DNA of 64,000 nt from Chionis minor (Eukaryota > Chordata > Aves > Charadriiformes > Chionididae). The stretch lies in assembly GCA_013398295.1 (NCBI GenBank), contig VZSF01008169.1:868001-932000 (forward strand), in the 5' to 3' direction. Within the stretch, counting starts at the first letter, position 1. Each line of letters starts with the position of its first letter. Position numbers and translations under genes: made by a program. Shown here piece by piece: positions 63,149-64,000 of the stretch. The notes under the pieces are model-generated. The model was not told the origin of the DNA, searched no databases, and saw only the letters and a list, made by a program, of their open reading frames with translations.

Positions 63149-64000
63149 GCACATTTTGTTCTGCTCTAATTAGTATGTGTGCCAGTGCATGACTTCCAAA
63201 GCAGGCAGATGCTTTGAATGAAGTGTAATGTAGATTTTCATTAATCTTCTTTGGCACAGGACTTTTCTTCTGCTATGTGTATGCAGGAAGTAATGACTAG
63301 AAAAGATGAGCAATCACAGGCAGTTCTAACCAACTTAAGCTGGCTTTTGTAAAGGGCAAGACAGGGTCATAAAAGAGTATGGTTACCTCAGTGTCTGACA
63401 TCGCTCGGTTTCTGGTTTTTCATTATAATGAAGGGTTTGAGGTAATTCCTTTTTAATACAAAATATCAAATTCAGATATGGGAACTCTAAAGAAATTAAA
63501 TATCAACATACTGAAAAATGCATGCATTTCAATCAGCTACGCGACTGATCCAAGAGAAAACCACAGACACGTTTTCCTTACAGCAGGCAGAAAAATAAAA
63601 ATTGTACTTCCTGAGATCACTTTCCTTTGTAAAAGGGAATAAGGAGAGTTTTCCCATCTTGCTGGAACTAACAACGAAAGCCTATCAACAAACAGTTTTA
63701 CAATACAGTTGGAATTACTTTTATCTTTTCTTACCTGAATTTAGAGATATCCTAGGTTGCTTTAGCTATGGCTAAGGAAGAAGAAAGCTTGGGGATAGAC
63801 TCTTATTAAATAGCCTAGCCAGGTTATTCTACCAAAGAGCCAGATTCCGTGGTTGGTGAAAGCCCGTGTGCCACGACAAGAACTGAAGATGCTGCAGGCT
63901 CCTTTGCCAGCAGCAGAAAGTGCTCTCTTGTCAGGAAAAGATTGACACAAAGAGTGAAAGTCGAATATAAACCACCCTTCAGAGACACCCTCTTAATTAC

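Larger units (their letters stand above)
52887..64000. other. Intergenic, no recognised gene
   Basis: Unique-looking AT-rich DNA with homopolymers (58342, 62181, 63130), A/C tracts (53805, 55508, 59425), a 20-bp tandem duplication (55281) and a modestly GC/CpG-richer patch at 62260-62560. I looked on the minus strand for TRUB1 exons, expected upstream of ATRNL1 from human gene order, and saw none. Confidence 0.55.

Noticed and set aside
52887..64000. TRUB1 3' exons expected upstream of ATRNL1
   Set aside because: I scanned the minus strand for pseudouridine-synthase motifs and found none; the neighbour probably lies beyond the right edge.
1..64000. tRNA, rRNA, CRISPR arrays, bacterial operons or a complete endogenous virus
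   Set aside because: None seen. The only tRNA-like boxes belong to the SINE at 52.7 kb, and the only clear retroviral piece is a solo LTR without genes.

Overview
This is a stretch of vertebrate, almost certainly bird, nuclear DNA. The evidence is the set of 5'-truncated CR1 LINE copies, several ending in the CR1 3' octamer-type tail, together with an ERVL-type solo LTR of the avian class that begins TGTCCTGG and ends ATAACA. Fossil amniote SINEs and an AT-rich, gene-poor background fit this. The CR1 types and the LTR suggest Neoaves rather than a galliform, but that is inference. None of the features is bacterial.

Only one protein-coding exon can be supported. It is the first coding exon of ATRNL1 (attractin-like 1) on the minus strand, 25239 down to 24956. 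It encodes the N-terminus, the signal/anchor hydrophobic segment and the first EGF-like module, and ends in a good GTAAGT donor in phase 2. Everything to the left (1-24955) is intron 1; I found no exon 2 in it. A CpG island (about 25130-26090) covers the exon, the 5' UTR and the promoter. It contains a long A/G tract and a GGGCC repeat.

To the right (26.1-64 kb) lies the 5' flank of ATRNL1. In human the next gene in this direction is TRUB1, but I see none of its exons here. The flank holds CR1 copies at 28.4-29.6 kb (split by the solo LTR), 34.0-34.3 kb and 46.8-47.1 kb. It also holds a fossil CR1-type endonuclease/linker fragment (34.5-35.0 kb), MIR-like SINE remnants (26.9, 40.4 and 52.7 kb), a diverged 80-bp tandem duplication at 50.5 kb, and GC/CpG-enriched blocks at 33.2-33.9 and 46.3-46.8 kb that could be regulatory. 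Other CR1 copies lie in the intron at 10.3-10.7, 13.6 and 19.3 kb.

I found no convincing undescribed biological system. The observations most worth following are the orphan CpG-rich block at 46.3 kb, the LTR-in-CR1 nesting, the duplicated FOX/SOX-like motif block at 50.5 kb, and possible divergent transcription from the ATRNL1 CpG island. The assembly has a 14-base gap inside a poly-G tract (6456-6469) and single Ns at 25764 and 30732.
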